Of a stretch of DNA of 64,000 nucleotides, positions 36,982-47,181 are shown in pieces (position 1 is the stretch's first letter; each line of letters starts with the position of its first letter). Below the pieces are notes generated by a model. The model did no database searches, had not been told where the DNA came from, and saw nothing but the letters and a program-made list of their open reading frames with translations. Origin of the DNA: an uncultured Eubacteriales bacterium (lineage in GTDB: Bacteria; Bacillota; Clostridia; Oscillospirales; Acutalibacteraceae); contig CAKSSR010000006.1 of the NCBI GenBank assembly GCA_934489735.1, forward strand, positions 18,741-82,740, given 5' to 3'. The translations under genes were made by a program, and so were the position numbers.

Positions 36982-39084
36982 ATGAAATTAATTAAGCTAT
37001 CAACTTGTTTGATTTGTTTGGGAACCTTGATATCAGGATTATCTGCGACAGCAATGGAAGATAATAATGGACATATTGAAAAAACTCAAGCAACGAAAGA
37101 AAGTAATAATTCAAGGACAGATCAGGATAAGACATTAGGAAGTATATATGGGCAGGAGACTGCAAAAGGGAGAAGAACTACATATGCGAGAAGATATGCA
37201 AGTTTGCTTGCAAACTTTACTTTGCCTGAGGATTTATCAAGAAAAGATGCAGCAGGTCTTGTAGGGGAAGAGGCAATTGAAGAGGCAATTATGGCAAGTA
37301 GAAGCAAAGAGAGCTCAAAAGCAACAAATGTATTGCCAGTACTTGAAGAAATTGAAGAAGTTTCAAAGAAATCTAGCCCAGAGCAGGAACCGGACAACGA
37401 AACTTGCGAAGAATTGAAGAAAAAAGAACCAAAATTAATAGATTTGGATTCAGAAATAGATCCAGAAGTAAGTGATGAAAGTATCAGAATTAGTTTCAAA
37501 GGGAGCGAAGAGATTAAATACAGGAAGAGAGTACTATATGATAAAAAAAGAAAAGAGGGGAAAAGCAAGCTTTATTCATTGGAATATGTAAGACAATGCT
37601 TTGAAATGAAAGATAGTTCCAATAGGTCTAGAGATGCTAGAAAAATAGCTGGCTTATTTGAAAAATATGTCTTAGAAGAAAGACTTTCTCAGCAAGAAGC
37701 AAGGAAAAAGGCTCTAGAAGGTAGCAGAGGAGTATGGGTAAGGCGAAAACTTTTAGAACAAGTGGATGGAAGTGTACTATCTGAGGAAAGTATTAAGAAA
37801 CTGGATGGAGGCAAAAAGAACAAAGTATCAATCTATATGAAGAAAAAAATAGACGGAAAGAGCGATATTTATGCACAGGAATATATAAGACAGTATTATA
37901 AATTATCCGGTATGAATACTACATATAGAAGATTAATAGCGGACGAACTTGCTGAAAAATACGAAGAGTATGTATTGCATGGCTATTCTCCAGAAAAAGC
38001 AAGGAAAAAAGCTTTAGAAGACAGCCCTAAGGCACGTGAAAAAATAGAAAAACTAAAGGGAACCAAGGAAGCGGAAGAAAATACTTTGTCAAGTTCAGAA
38101 TCGGAATTGGATTTTGAAGCAGAATTAAAAGAAACTAAAGAAAATTTATCGGAACCGGAGCAAGGGCAAGAGTTGGAAGATGAATCGGCATCGGAACCGG
38201 ACTCAGATTCAGACATAGATGAAGAAGCAAGTGATAAGGATATCAAAAATAATTTTAAAGGAGATGAAAAAGTTAAAAAGAAAATGATGCAGCTTTATGA
38301 CAGGCAGAGAAAAAAAGGAAAAAGTAAATTGTACTCGGTAGAATATGTAAGAAGGTTTTTTAGCAAAGGATCCCAAAGTAATAAATGTAAATATGCTAAT
38401 AAACTAGCTAGTTTATTTGAGAGTTATATTTTAACGGGAATGCCACAGAAAGAAGCGCGTAGGAAAGCATGGAAGGACCATTGCATGGGAGGTTTAAAAG
38501 AAAAGAGAGTAAATTTGATATCAGGACAGGAACTGGAGCAAGAACGTCGCAAAAAAGCAGAAGAAAGTGAATCATTATTGAGACTGACATTGAAATTGGA
38601 TCTGGATTCAGAGATAGATAAAGATGCAAGCGATGAAAGTATCAAGGAAAGTTTAAAAGAGAATAAAGAACTTGGACGCAAAATGGTATCGTTATATGAC
38701 AAGCAAAGAAAAATAGGAAATAGTAAGCTTTATTCAGTAGAATATGTAAAGCAATATTATAGAATGATAAGAAGTGGAAATAGATCTGCATATGCTAAAG
38801 AATTGGCTAATTTATTCGAAGAATATGCTTCAAAAGGATTACCTCAGAGAGAGGCAAGAAGAAAAGCTTTGGCAGTTTTTAATGAGAGACATAAAGCATT
38901 AGAAGAAAAATTAAAAAGAATTGGAGAGGAGTCTCTGGAATCTAAGCTAGAGCAGGAATTGGATAGCGAACCGGCTAAAAAGAAGAAAAGATCTGAAGTG
39001 TCGTCAGAAGTTGAATCAAAAATAGATTTGAATTCGTATTCAAGCGAAGAGTCGGAAACGACCACAGAAGACGAAAAGGATTAA
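36982..39084 (+). CDS. Secreted type B repeat protein, array gene 6
   Basis: This 700-aa protein has signal peptide MKLIKLSTCLICLGTLISG. One weak type A repeat (KGRRTTYARRYASLLANF) and a diverged spacer precede four type B units (GKSKLYSLEYVRQCFEM, GKSDIYAQEYIRQYYKL, GKSKLYSVEYVRRFFSK, NSKLYSVEYVKQYYRM), joined by acidic linkers of the form EIDxEASDExI. The basic motif is SEPAKKKKRSEV, followed by an acidic Ser/Glu tail. I chose ATG 36982, 6 nt after GGGAG, which restores the family N-terminus. The first 70 coding bases are nearly identical to those of genes 4, 5 and 7. Confidence 0.85.
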   Translation: MKLIKLSTCLICLGTLISGLSATAMEDNNGHIEKTQATKESNNSRTDQDKTLGSIYGQETAKGRRTTYARRYASLLANFTLPEDLSRKDAAGLVGEEAIEEAIMASRSKESSKATNVLPVLEEIEEVSKKSSPEQEPDNETCEELKKKEPKLIDLDSEIDPEVSDESIRISFKGSEEIKYRKRVLYDKKRKEGKSKLYSLEYVRQCFEMKDSSNRSRDARKIAGLFEKYVLEERLSQQEARKKALEGSRGVWVRRKLLEQVDGSVLSEESIKKLDGGKKNKVSIYMKKKIDGKSDIYAQEYIRQYYKLSGMNTTYRRLIADELAEKYEEYVLHGYSPEKARKKALEDSPKAREKIEKLKGTKEAEENTLSSSESELDFEAELKETKENLSEPEQGQELEDESASEPDSDSDIDEEASDKDIKNNFKGDEKVKKKMMQLYDRQRKKGKSKLYSVEYVRRFFSKGSQSNKCKYANKLASLFESYILTGMPQKEARRKAWKDHCMGGLKEKRVNLISGQELEQERRKKAEESESLLRLTLKLDLDSEIDKDASDESIKESLKENKELGRKMVSLYDKQRKIGNSKLYSVEYVKQYYRMIRSGNRSAYAKELANLFEEYASKGLPQREARRKALAVFNERHKALEEKLKRIGEESLESKLEQELDSEPAKKKKRSEVSSEVESKIDLNSYSSEESETTTEDEKD

Positions 39085-39122
39085 TATTTTTAATAAAAAA
39101 ATAAGATTTGGAGGAATAAAAA

Positions 39123-42113
39123 ATGAAATTGACTAAGTTATCAACTTGTTTGATTTGTTTGGGAACTGTAATATCGGGATTATCTGCGACAGCAATGGAA
39201 AATGATAAAGGATATGTTGAACAAAATCAAGTACAGGACGGAAGATTAGAAGAAATATATAATCAAGAAATAGAAAGAGGAAAAAGTGGACTCTATGCTA
39301 GAATGTATGCATCATTAACAGTCTCTAATAATCCAGAGATGGAAGAAATAAGGAGAGGCATGGCTGAAGCTTATGAGAAAGAAATTGAATCAGAGAGAAG
39401 CGATGCATATGCAAAAAAGTATGCAGAAATGTTTGTAAAATACAAGTTGCCTGAAGGATTGTCGAGAAGTATTGCTAAGTCACATGAAATAAAAATGAAG
39501 TCGCAAGGAAATGAAGCAATGAAACAAGCAATAAGTGAATTTGAAGGATTTGCTTTAGAAAAAATTTGTAAAAATGATGCAAAAGAGAAGGCTGCAGAAG
39601 ACAATCATTTGATGAATCAGGAAAAAGATTCAGAAGAAGTGGATTCAGATTTGGAAGAGATTGAAGAAGGTGAAATATTCCCGCGACTACCTGAACTAGA
39701 TTGGGAATTGGATGAAAAAAAGGAAGAAAATAAAGAACAATCTCAAGTGATAGTAATAGATTCAGATGATGAAATGGAAGTAAATACAGAGCAAAGCGAT
39801 AAAATTTCTAAAGAAAAGCAAGAGAAGGGACCTGGAGTAGCAACAGATTCGAGTCAAGAGGCAATGAGAAAAAGAATGGAGGAGGTTTACAAGGAAGAAA
39901 TTGAAGCAGAAAAAAGCGATGCATATGCAAGAAAGTATGCAGAAATGTTAGTAAAATGCAAATTGCCTGAAGGATTGTCAAGAAGTATTGCTAAGTCGCA
40001 TGAAATAGGAGTAAAGTCGCAAGAAAATGAGTCAATAAAACAAGTAATGGGTAAGTTTGAGAAATTAATTTTGGAAAGATTTTATCAAGATGAAGCAAAG
40101 AAGAAGATTGCGGGAGACAATTATGTGACGAATTACGGAAAAAATTCAGGGAGAATAGATTCGGATGAAGAATCTCATAAACAAGTGACAGAAGACGAAG
40201 TACAGCCTAGAGCAATATTAATAGATTTAGATACAGATTATGAAATGGAATCAAATACAAGGCAAAAAGGAGGAGATTCTGAAAAATCATTGCAAAATAT
40301 TGCCGAAGCACATGAATTAGAAATGAAATCGCAAGAAGAAAGATCAAAAGAGAAGACTGTAGAAGACAATGATATAGCAAATGAGAGCAAAGCTTTAGAA
40401 GATATGGATTCAGATTTAAATATACAGATAGATAAACTTGATATATCTCTATTGGAAGAACGTGAATCGAATAGTAATCCTGATAAGGAAATGAAAGAAA
40501 GTGATTTGCAATCAGAAATAAGAATAGGTACAGGAGTAGACAATGAACTTAGATATAAGATACTCTACATGTATTGTAAGAAAAGAATAGAAAAGAAAAG
40601 CAAACCTTATGCATTGGGATATGCGATGCAGTATTATGCTTGTGAGAAAGGAATTCCAAATACAATAAGGAGTGCCCAAAGTAAGAAATTTGCTAAAATA
40701 TATGAAAAATGTATACTCGAGAATGGATGCCCAGAAGGAGTAGCAAGAAAGAAAGCTTTTGAAGCATGCAATGAAGTGTATAAAAAGCAAGAGGAAGTGG
40801 GAAGAGATTACGAAAGTGATATATTGGATTTAGTATTGGATCCAGATTTAGAAGCAGAATTAAGAGAAAATGAAGGAATTTTCTTCGATCCAGATATGAG
40901 TTCGAGAGAAAAATACAGACGTATATGTCAGATAAAGACAATGTATAATAGGAAAAAAGAAAAAGAAAATAAATGTTATGCATTGGAATATGTAAAACAA
41001 TATCATATTCAAACAGGCAGCAATAGAAGTATGAAGGCTGATAAAATTGCTAGAAAATATGCAGAATATATGTCGACAGAAAAATATTCGCCCGAAGAAG
41101 CAAGAGAAATGGCATTTGGAGATCTATCTAAAGTTTACAAAAGTCTAAGGAGATTGGAAGAAAAAGTTGTGATTGATCCAGTGTTGGAGGCTGAATTGGT
41201 TTCATTAAATATAGGAGAGGGAATGAATCCGAAGGTGAGTGACAAGCTTAGATGTAGGATTCAAGCAATGTATGAGAGGAAGAAAAGAGAAAGGAATGAA
41301 ACTTATGCATTAGAATATATAAAACAATATTATGGCCCATCATCACCATCATCATGTAATAATCGTACTGTCAGGGCAGAGAGATATGCTACAAAATATG
41401 AGGAATATATATCAAAGGAGCATTGTTCGCCAGAAGAAGCAAGGAGAAGAGTTGAAATATACTTATCTCAGGAACGTAGAGGAAGAAAAAAATTAGAAAA
41501 GGTCAGCGAGAAAACATCGTCTAGCGAGACTGTAAGTGAGACAAGCAAGAAAAGTGCTAAAAAATTATACGAATTAAGATCATCATTACCACCTGAATGG
41601 GAATTGGAAGAAAGAAAAAGTAAAGTCATTGCTCAAAAAAATATAAAAGGATTTATTGAAGAAGAGGGAAAACCGGATAGCGTGGTTATCGGCGAGCTTG
41701 CTAAAAAAGAAGAAAGTACATCGATAAATGGAAATTTATCAAAAAAATCAAGGGAAAAGGATTCAGAAAACAGTTGCACGGTAGAAAAAAGGCAAAAGTC
41801 TACAAAGAGAACGAATAAAAATATTTCATTGGACTTAGAGCCGGAATTGGATTTGAAACTGAAATCAGGAAAAAGTGAAAAAGTTTTATCAGAACCAGAG
41901 CTGGATCAGGAATTGGGCAATGAACCGCCTAAAAAAATGAGAAAAATTGCATCAAAATTAAAATCGAAATCAACTGAAGTAGATCCAGACTCAGATTTAA
42001 GTACAACGAAATCTAAAATAGGGATGGAATCAGAAACAGAAACAGAATCAGAAACAGAGTCAGAAACAGAAACAGATTTGGATTTCAATGATGAATTTTA
42101 TAAAGAAATATAA
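39123..42113 (+). CDS. Secreted mixed repeat protein, array gene 7
   Basis: This 996-aa protein has signal peptide MKLTKLSTCLICLGTVISG. Its N-terminal half carries type A repeats and an internal duplication: a block with SDAYAKKYAEMFVKYKLPEG recurs as SDAYARKYAEMLVKCKLPEG, each followed by an acidic stretch. Three shorter, Cys-containing type B variants follow (KSKPYALGYAMQYYAC, NKCYALEYVKQYHIQ, NETYALEYIKQYYGP). The basic motif is NEPPKKMRKIASKLKSK, then an acidic Glu-Thr-Ser tail ending FNDEFYKEI. Start ATG 39123 behind GGAGGAATAAAAA. It is a distinct type B branch. Confidence 0.83.
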   Translation: MKLTKLSTCLICLGTVISGLSATAMENDKGYVEQNQVQDGRLEEIYNQEIERGKSGLYARMYASLTVSNNPEMEEIRRGMAEAYEKEIESERSDAYAKKYAEMFVKYKLPEGLSRSIAKSHEIKMKSQGNEAMKQAISEFEGFALEKICKNDAKEKAAEDNHLMNQEKDSEEVDSDLEEIEEGEIFPRLPELDWELDEKKEENKEQSQVIVIDSDDEMEVNTEQSDKISKEKQEKGPGVATDSSQEAMRKRMEEVYKEEIEAEKSDAYARKYAEMLVKCKLPEGLSRSIAKSHEIGVKSQENESIKQVMGKFEKLILERFYQDEAKKKIAGDNYVTNYGKNSGRIDSDEESHKQVTEDEVQPRAILIDLDTDYEMESNTRQKGGDSEKSLQNIAEAHELEMKSQEERSKEKTVEDNDIANESKALEDMDSDLNIQIDKLDISLLEERESNSNPDKEMKESDLQSEIRIGTGVDNELRYKILYMYCKKRIEKKSKPYALGYAMQYYACEKGIPNTIRSAQSKKFAKIYEKCILENGCPEGVARKKAFEACNEVYKKQEEVGRDYESDILDLVLDPDLEAELRENEGIFFDPDMSSREKYRRICQIKTMYNRKKEKENKCYALEYVKQYHIQTGSNRSMKADKIARKYAEYMSTEKYSPEEAREMAFGDLSKVYKSLRRLEEKVVIDPVLEAELVSLNIGEGMNPKVSDKLRCRIQAMYERKKRERNETYALEYIKQYYGPSSPSSCNNRTVRAERYATKYEEYISKEHCSPEEARRRVEIYLSQERRGRKKLEKVSEKTSSSETVSETSKKSAKKLYELRSSLPPEWELEERKSKVIAQKNIKGFIEEEGKPDSVVIGELAKKEESTSINGNLSKKSREKDSENSCTVEKRQKSTKRTNKNISLDLEPELDLKLKSGKSEKVLSEPELDQELGNEPPKKMRKIASKLKSKSTEVDPDSDLSTTKSKIGMESETETESETESETETDLDFNDEFYKEI

Positions 42114-42142
42114 ATTTAAAATAAAAATTTGGAGGAATAATA

Positions 42143-43189
42143 ATGAATTTAATTAAATTATCTGCTTGTTTGATTTGCTTGGGAAGCGTAATTTCAGGAA
42201 TATCAGTAATGGCAATGGAAAATGATAAAGGAATCGAAAAATGTATTGAAAAAAGTCGAGAAGACAAAATGAAAGAAGTATATGAACAAGAGATAGCATC
42301 AGGAAAAAGTGAAACTTATGCTAAAATGTATGCATTTCTAGCGACTTTTAATGACTTCCAAACAGAAAAATTGAGAAGAGAAGCAGCAGAGGGTTACGAA
42401 AGAAGGCTGACAGTAGGAATAAGTGAGCCATTCGCAAGAGAGTATGTAAGAGGTTATTTGAGACAGTATTTAAAAAGATCAACTGATTATAAAACTGGAA
42501 TAGAAATAAATGATAATTTTTTAGAATTGTTTGAAAAATATGCGCTAAAGGGACTGTCAAATAAAAAATCTCAAGTAAAGACTTCGGAAAGACAAGAACT
42601 TTTAAAAAGAAAAAGTTTATTGCCTAAAGCACAAGAAGATCAAAAAAAGCAAGTAAGGCAATATTATGAGGAACCATGTATTAAAAGAGTAGCTAGCATT
42701 AGCAATATTGCTAGTATAATTGAAGAGATTCAAGCAAAAGAATCGGAAGAAAGAGAACGTTTGAAAAAAACAGATAAGGGAAAAGAAGAGAGTAAGGAGC
42801 ATACAGAACAATGTTCTCAGGAAGTAGTATGCGATGGATTTAAAAAATTTGATAGTATTAGTAGTATATTTGCAAAATATGATTTGGAAGGACTATCGGA
42901 AGAAGAAATTCAAGCAAAAAAATTAAAAGATAGAGAAGGTTTTAAAAAAATAAGTCCGGAAGCAATGAAAAATATGACATTTTTTGATATGGAACCGGTA
43001 GAGGTAAGCAAAAAGCAACTAGAAGGAAGCAAAAAGCAAGGTCAAAAGAAGTCAGATGATAATAAAACTGAGACAACTGAAAGACGTGCTAACACATTTG
43101 AGGAATATGTCTCCAAAGGACTACCAAAAAGAGATACTCAATCAAAATTTTTTAAGAAAACTGATGGAGATGCTTCATCTAATTCGTAA
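42143..43189 (+). CDS. Short, degenerate array paralog, array gene 8
   Basis: This 348-aa protein keeps a good signal peptide (MNLIKLSACLICLGSVISG then ISVMAMEN) and ribosome site, and one clear type A repeat (SGKSETYAKMYAFLATF). Later repeats are worn (ISEPFAREYVRGYLRQYL) and two short repeats (SISNIASIIEEIQAKESEER and SISSIFAKYDLEGLSEEEIQ) are unlike other members. There is no basic motif, and the end KRDTQSKFFKKTDGDASSNS suggests the C-terminal half was lost. It may be a decaying copy that is still open. Confidence 0.7.
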   Translation: MNLIKLSACLICLGSVISGISVMAMENDKGIEKCIEKSREDKMKEVYEQEIASGKSETYAKMYAFLATFNDFQTEKLRREAAEGYERRLTVGISEPFAREYVRGYLRQYLKRSTDYKTGIEINDNFLELFEKYALKGLSNKKSQVKTSERQELLKRKSLLPKAQEDQKKQVRQYYEEPCIKRVASISNIASIIEEIQAKESEERERLKKTDKGKEESKEHTEQCSQEVVCDGFKKFDSISSIFAKYDLEGLSEEEIQAKKLKDREGFKKISPEAMKNMTFFDMEPVEVSKKQLEGSKKQGQKKSDDNKTETTERRANTFEEYVSKGLPKRDTQSKFFKKTDGDASSNS

Positions 43190-43217
43190 ATGATAAGAAA
43201 TCTTGGAGGAATATGTA

Positions 43218-46200
43218 ATGAACTTGATGAAACTACTTAAGCTATCAACTTGTATAGTTTGCTTGGGAACTGTGATTTCTGGATTATCAGTTAAGGCAAT
43301 GGAAGATAACCATGAAGAAATTAATGAACATATTGAGCAAAATCAGGCAACCAATGATAATGATCTTGAGGAAAGTCAGAATATTAGAATGAGAGAAATA
43401 TGTAGCCAAGAGAAAGTATCAGGAAAAAGTGAAACTTATGCTAAATTTTATGCTAAATTGACAGTCTTCTATGATCTTGAAACAGAAGAAACAAGAAGAA
43501 AAATGGCTGAAGTTTATGAAGAAGAAAGAAATGTAAACAGAAGCGAAGCATATGCCGAAAAATATGTGGATTTGTTTGTAAGACTTAGAGTGTGTGAGGA
43601 AATGGCAAGAAAATCGGCAACAATTTTTGAAAAAGAAATAAGATCAAATAGGAGTAAGGCATATGCAGATGAGTTATCGAACTTGTGCTTCTACTATGTG
43701 ACAATGAATGAAGATTGTGCTAGAAGGGCAGCAACAATATATGAACAAAAAATTCAAGAAAAAAGTACTTTTTTTGCAGATGCATATGCAAGAGCAATGG
43801 CAATTTTTAATTTTAATGAAGAAATTGCTGAAAAAATAGCAACAATCTTTGAAATGGAAATGAAAAAAGGATCAAGTTTTTGTTACGCAGATGCAATTTC
43901 ACGCTTTGCTGGAGGTTTTGGATTTGAAAAAGAAACGGCTGGAAGAATAGCAACAATCTTTGAACAAGAGATTGACAAAGGAAATGATTATATTTATGCC
44001 AATGAGTATGCAAAATTAGCAGTTTTATACCTACTAAAACCAGAACAGATTAAGCCGATAATTGAAACTATTATAAAAGAAGTTAAAAGTAACAGAAGCA
44101 TTAATTATATTAATGGATATACATATGCAATCGTATGTAAAAGAATGATTGAGAGCTTAGCTAAAGAGTTTGCAGAGGCATGCGAGAGAGCATGGCAATT
44201 TTATTCTGATTGCGATACCGTTAACGAATATGCAAATTTAGTTACCGTCTATAAGCTTAACGAAGAGGATGCGAGAAGAGTATTAGAAATATTTTGCCAA
44301 AAGTTAAAGGAATGTAATGATCTGACATTGGCTGATCATTATGCAAGATTTACAGGAGTTCATGGAATTGACAGAGAAAAGGCTGAAAGAGTGATAGAGG
44401 TATTTAAACAAAAGCTCGATGAGACAAAAGATTATAGCTATGCTATAGAATATGCAATTTTGACAGTGATTAATAAGTTGGATCAAGAGATGGCTAGAGT
44501 GGCTTCAGGAATGTTTAAACATGGCCTTATGACTAATAAGAGAGAGCATTACTCCCGTGGATATGTAAATGCAATTATGGTTAAAAAATTTGACGTCGCA
44601 ACAGCGGAAAAATTTGCAATGGCATATGAAAGAGAATGTTTATTAGGTGCCGGTATCGAATATGCAGAGGAATATGCAACTTTGATTGCGGCTCATAAGT
44701 ATAATGAGAAATTTATTAAAAGAATATTAGATATATTTAGCCGGAAGTTGGTTGAGACAGGGGATTTTAATTATTCTGATTTGTATGCTAGATTGGAAGT
44801 AAATAGCGGACTCGACCAGGAAACAATCTATAACATAATGGCAGCATTTGAAAAAGAAATAAATGCAGGGAAAAGTCCTACTTATGCTGAAGAATATGCA
44901 AAATTGGTAGTACTTAATTACCTGGATCAAGAAAAAATTAAGGCAGCAGCAGAGGCATTTGACAGAGAGATTAGATCTGGTAGGAGTTATCATCATGCTG
45001 AAGGATATGTGGAAGCATTTTTTATAAAGGGAATGGCAGAAGGACCATCTAGAAACTTCGCAAGGTTGTATGAGCAAGAAATTATGTCAGAAAGTAATAG
45101 CATCTATGCTAGCGAATATGTAACATTGATTACTTATTTTAGAATAGATTCGCAAAAAGTCATGGAGGTATTAGAAAAATTTAGAGAAAAGTTTAGATCA
45201 TGTAGAAATGTTCTTATCTCTGATGAGTATGCACGATTAGTAAAGAATGATAATGTTGATGAAGAGAAGGCTAAGGAAGCAGCGGAATTATATGAAAGAA
45301 TCGTTAGAGAAGGAAAAAGTTATAATTATGCTGATAAATATGTGAAATTAGTAGTGGTTTTTGACTTTGATGAAAAGATGGCAGACTTGGAATCAAAGGC
45401 ATATGAAGACAAGATTAAAATCGGAGCAAGTAGGATCTATTCTGATGCTTATGCAATGGCAAGAATTCGTTACAATTTAAATGAAGCCAGGGCCAATAGC
45501 TTTGCGTCAGCATTTGAACAGGAAATCATAAGGCAAAGAAGCTATGAGGATACAGAAATGTACTTAAGGGCTATTTATGTTAACAACTTTACTAGAGAAA
45601 ACGGAATAAGAATGCTAGAAGTCTTCAGACAAGAAGTGGCAAATGGCGCAAGCAAATTGTATGCTGAAGAGTATGCAAAATTATTAATAATGAATTCAAA
45701 TGAAGCGTTATCGAGAGAAATAGCAAGTGTATTTTGCGAAAAGGTTGAAGAAGGTAAAAGCGAATGCTATGCGAGAGAATATGCTTATTTAACAGTGGTT
45801 TGCAAAGCGCCAGAAGAGGAAGCAAAATTAAGAGCAAAAGAGCTTAATCGTAAAGTGCGAGAAGGAAAAAGCTTTATTTATGCAAGCGAATATGCTAATT
45901 CTATATCATGTGGCTTGAGCGAAGAGCATGCAAGAGTGAGAGCAGAGATATTTTTACGGATATATAATGAAAAAAGTAGAGAACATTTACTATCATATGA
46001 ATATGATAGAAATAATCAGATATTTTTAAGTATTCGCGAACAGACTAGATTACAAGCCGGCTTTGATTTGGTAAGAAAAAGAGTGGAAAATGAAATCGCA
46101 GGATATAGAAAAGCACTTGGAAGAATGGAAAATTTAATCTATGCAATGGAATATGCAAGATTAATGGAAGCAGAAGTTGCAGCTGAAGAGGCTGACTTAA

Positions 46201-47180
46201 GAGCCAAGATATATGAATCAGAAATAAAAGATGGCAGGTCCCCAATGTATGCTAGAGAGTATGCAAAGTATCTATTTGAAAGAAAAAGGAAAGTATTGAG
46301 AGCAAGAAGACATGCAAGTAATGCTGAGCAAGAAGCAATGTTAAAAGAAAGTAACTTTGAAAAGGAATGTGCAGAGTTAGAAGGAGCATATAGTAACCAG
46401 TTAAATATTAATTCTCGAATTTATTTATTTAATAAGGAAGTAGAAAAAGGATATATTTATGCAATGGAGTACGCTAGAATCTTTGCAAAGTATGGGGAAC
46501 CTGCAATTGCAAAAAAATGTGCTAAGATATTTAAAGATAAAGTTGGTTTAGGAAAGAGCTACTCATATGCAAGGGAATATGCAAGAGCAATAGTGATACT
46601 AAATTTAAGTAAAGAACAAGCAGAAAGACAAGCAACGATTTGCGAGAATGAGGTTAAACAAGGACAGGATTACATGCATGCATCAGAATATGCAAGATTA
46701 TTAGTAAGTGGTGAAAAAGATCAGGGAAGTATGAGAGAAAGGGCAGAAATATTTAATCAACTTATTAAGTTAGGAGCAATAGAGGACTTCGCTTCAGCAT
46801 TTGCTGGCTTAATAGTAGAACTACATATTGAACCATCAGAAGTGAGTAAAATAGAAAGATTCGCTTGGAGCAAGGATTTCAGAGGGAAGAATATACGTTA
46901 TGAATTAGAACTGATAAAACTAAGGAATGCTTTTTCTAGAAGAATGTCAGAAGACGATATCCGTAGAATGGCAGATGTATTTGAAGAGGAAGTAAATGCA
47001 GGTAAAAATATGTACTATGCTGAAGAATATGCAAAATTTTTAATTTTACATAAAAAGAATGAGGAAGAAGCAAGAAGAATGGCAGAGAGCAAAGAAACGG
47101 AATATGAGTTTACAAAAAGACATAAATTAACGATAGATGAAAACGATATCAAAGAGCCAGCAAGAAAAAGGAGAAAATAG
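43218..47180 (+). CDS. Giant secreted type A repeat protein, array gene 9
   Basis: This 1320-aa protein has signal peptide MNLMKLLKLSTCIVCLGTVI and roughly 30 type A repeats of about 37 residues, for example NAGKSPTYAEEYAKLVVL and EGKSECYAREYAYLTVV. Several have the GKS replaced (RSK, GND, CND), so loops vary more than the YAxxYA helix. The end is ITIDENDIKEPARKRRK-like (exactly DIKEPARKRRK), the family's basic motif at the extreme C-terminus. Start ATG 43218, 8 nt after GGAGG. The stop is one base before the gene 10 start, suggesting coupled translation. A solenoid of this size would be tens of nanometres long. Confidence 0.85.
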   Translation: MNLMKLLKLSTCIVCLGTVISGLSVKAMEDNHEEINEHIEQNQATNDNDLEESQNIRMREICSQEKVSGKSETYAKFYAKLTVFYDLETEETRRKMAEVYEEERNVNRSEAYAEKYVDLFVRLRVCEEMARKSATIFEKEIRSNRSKAYADELSNLCFYYVTMNEDCARRAATIYEQKIQEKSTFFADAYARAMAIFNFNEEIAEKIATIFEMEMKKGSSFCYADAISRFAGGFGFEKETAGRIATIFEQEIDKGNDYIYANEYAKLAVLYLLKPEQIKPIIETIIKEVKSNRSINYINGYTYAIVCKRMIESLAKEFAEACERAWQFYSDCDTVNEYANLVTVYKLNEEDARRVLEIFCQKLKECNDLTLADHYARFTGVHGIDREKAERVIEVFKQKLDETKDYSYAIEYAILTVINKLDQEMARVASGMFKHGLMTNKREHYSRGYVNAIMVKKFDVATAEKFAMAYERECLLGAGIEYAEEYATLIAAHKYNEKFIKRILDIFSRKLVETGDFNYSDLYARLEVNSGLDQETIYNIMAAFEKEINAGKSPTYAEEYAKLVVLNYLDQEKIKAAAEAFDREIRSGRSYHHAEGYVEAFFIKGMAEGPSRNFARLYEQEIMSESNSIYASEYVTLITYFRIDSQKVMEVLEKFREKFRSCRNVLISDEYARLVKNDNVDEEKAKEAAELYERIVREGKSYNYADKYVKLVVVFDFDEKMADLESKAYEDKIKIGASRIYSDAYAMARIRYNLNEARANSFASAFEQEIIRQRSYEDTEMYLRAIYVNNFTRENGIRMLEVFRQEVANGASKLYAEEYAKLLIMNSNEALSREIASVFCEKVEEGKSECYAREYAYLTVVCKAPEEEAKLRAKELNRKVREGKSFIYASEYANSISCGLSEEHARVRAEIFLRIYNEKSREHLLSYEYDRNNQIFLSIREQTRLQAGFDLVRKRVENEIAGYRKALGRMENLIYAMEYARLMEAEVAAEEADLRAKIYESEIKDGRSPMYAREYAKYLFERKRKVLRARRHASNAEQEAMLKESNFEKECAELEGAYSNQLNINSRIYLFNKEVEKGYIYAMEYARIFAKYGEPAIAKKCAKIFKDKVGLGKSYSYAREYARAIVILNLSKEQAERQATICENEVKQGQDYMHASEYARLLVSGEKDQGSMRERAEIFNQLIKLGAIEDFASAFAGLIVELHIEPSEVSKIERFAWSKDFRGKNIRYELELIKLRNAFSRRMSEDDIRRMADVFEEEVNAGKNMYYAEEYAKFLILHKKNEEEARRMAESKETEYEFTKRHKLTIDENDIKEPARKRRK

Positions 47181-47181
47181 A

